A stretch of DNA of 64,000 nt from Babylonia areolata (Eukaryota; Mollusca; Gastropoda; Neogastropoda; Buccinidae). The notes under the pieces were generated by a model. It did no database searches, was not told the DNA's origin, and saw only the letters and a program-made list of their open reading frames with translations. The stretch spans positions 1,612,001 to 1,676,000 of the forward strand of contig NC_134910.1 of assembly GCF_041734735.1 (NCBI RefSeq). Direction: 5' to 3'. This document shows positions 45,816-64,000 of this stretch, in pieces. A program made the position numbers and the translations under genes. Position 1 is the first letter of the stretch. Each line of letters begins with the position of its first letter.

Positions 45816-45863
45816 ATTTCTATTCTCTTTCTCTTTCTTTCAGGGGCACACTGCCGTCCTGTT

Positions 45864-46095
45864 TTAACTCTCTCTATACGAACGGCGAAAGAGACGACGT
45901 TAACAGCGTTTCACCCCAATCACCATCATCAAAATATTGCAAGTGGAAGGCTCTTGTACTGAAGAGGTGAATGTTGACAAAGACTACCACAATTCTGACG
46001 ACGGAAGCTAAAGGTTGGGTCATTCAGACACCCACTGGACATCCGAGGGGTCTGTGTAGAGGAGAAGAGAGGACTGGCCGTACTGAGTGAGTTAA
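45864..46095. mobile_element. MITE with TTAA ends, copy 1 (upstream of colmedin-like gene)
   Basis: The element is bounded by TTAA at 45864-45867 and 46092-46095. Its ends are imperfect inverted repeats (CTCTCTCTATACGAACGGC, and CTCACTCAGTACGGCC on the other strand). It is about 230 bp with no coding capacity. TTAA targets are typical of piggyBac-type elements. Confidence 0.75.
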
Positions 46096-46193
46096 ACACG
46101 TCACGACCCATCAGCAGTTGCAAACAAACAAACAAACAAAAAAATCAACAAAAACAAAATTCTCAAAGGGCGTACTCTTTCGAATTGAAACAG

Positions 46194-64000
<17,807 letters not shown>

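Overview
The window is animal nuclear DNA. It has short exons with GT-AG splice sites, long introns, tRNA-derived SINEs, non-LTR (LINE) fragments, and a very high load of micro- and minisatellites. I saw no prokaryotic operons, no LTR elements and no virus-like elements. The gene families and repeat style fit a lophotrochozoan, most likely a marine gastropod mollusc. That assignment is inference from repeat style and is not proven.

Layout. Positions 1-26 kb hold no gene I can support. This part is mostly repeats: a LINE 3' end at the left edge, a 1.5-kb minisatellite (1.8-3.3 kb), a 53-bp array (9.0-9.6 kb), His- and Pro/Thr-coding low-complexity arrays (13-15.4 kb), a 2.2-kb 45-bp satellite (17.9-20.1 kb), several SINE/MITE families, and 130-bp and 23-bp arrays (24.3-25.4 kb).

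Positions 26.3-38.5 kb, minus strand, hold a six-exon gene whose phases join into a 269-residue MIF4G-domain protein of the CTIF/MIF4GD/PAIP1 translation-initiation family. Its introns carry two large minisatellites, LINE 3' ends and nested SINEs. Positions 39-46 kb are intergenic, with LINE and SINE fragments.

Positions 46.2-64 kb, plus strand, hold the 5' part of a gene that runs off the window. It encodes a type II membrane protein: cytoplasmic tail, membrane segment, coiled coil, a Cys pair, 48 uninterrupted Gly-X-Y triplets over four phase-1 exons, two complete Ig domains and part of a third. The Cys-pair/collagen junction resembles gliomedin and the colmedins, so an olfactomedin domain may lie beyond the right edge. 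A full-length-looking LINE reverse transcriptase sits in one intron, bounded by (TC)n on both sides.

The most unusual theme is that several tandem duplications include splice junctions. They are an intron-1 array in which nearly every unit holds GTAAGT or GTGAGT, a minisatellite whose units repeat the 3' splice site of the MIF4G terminal exon, a triplicated collagen-exon acceptor in which two copies run straight into a stop, a duplicated exon-3 donor, and a stray fragment of an Ig exon.
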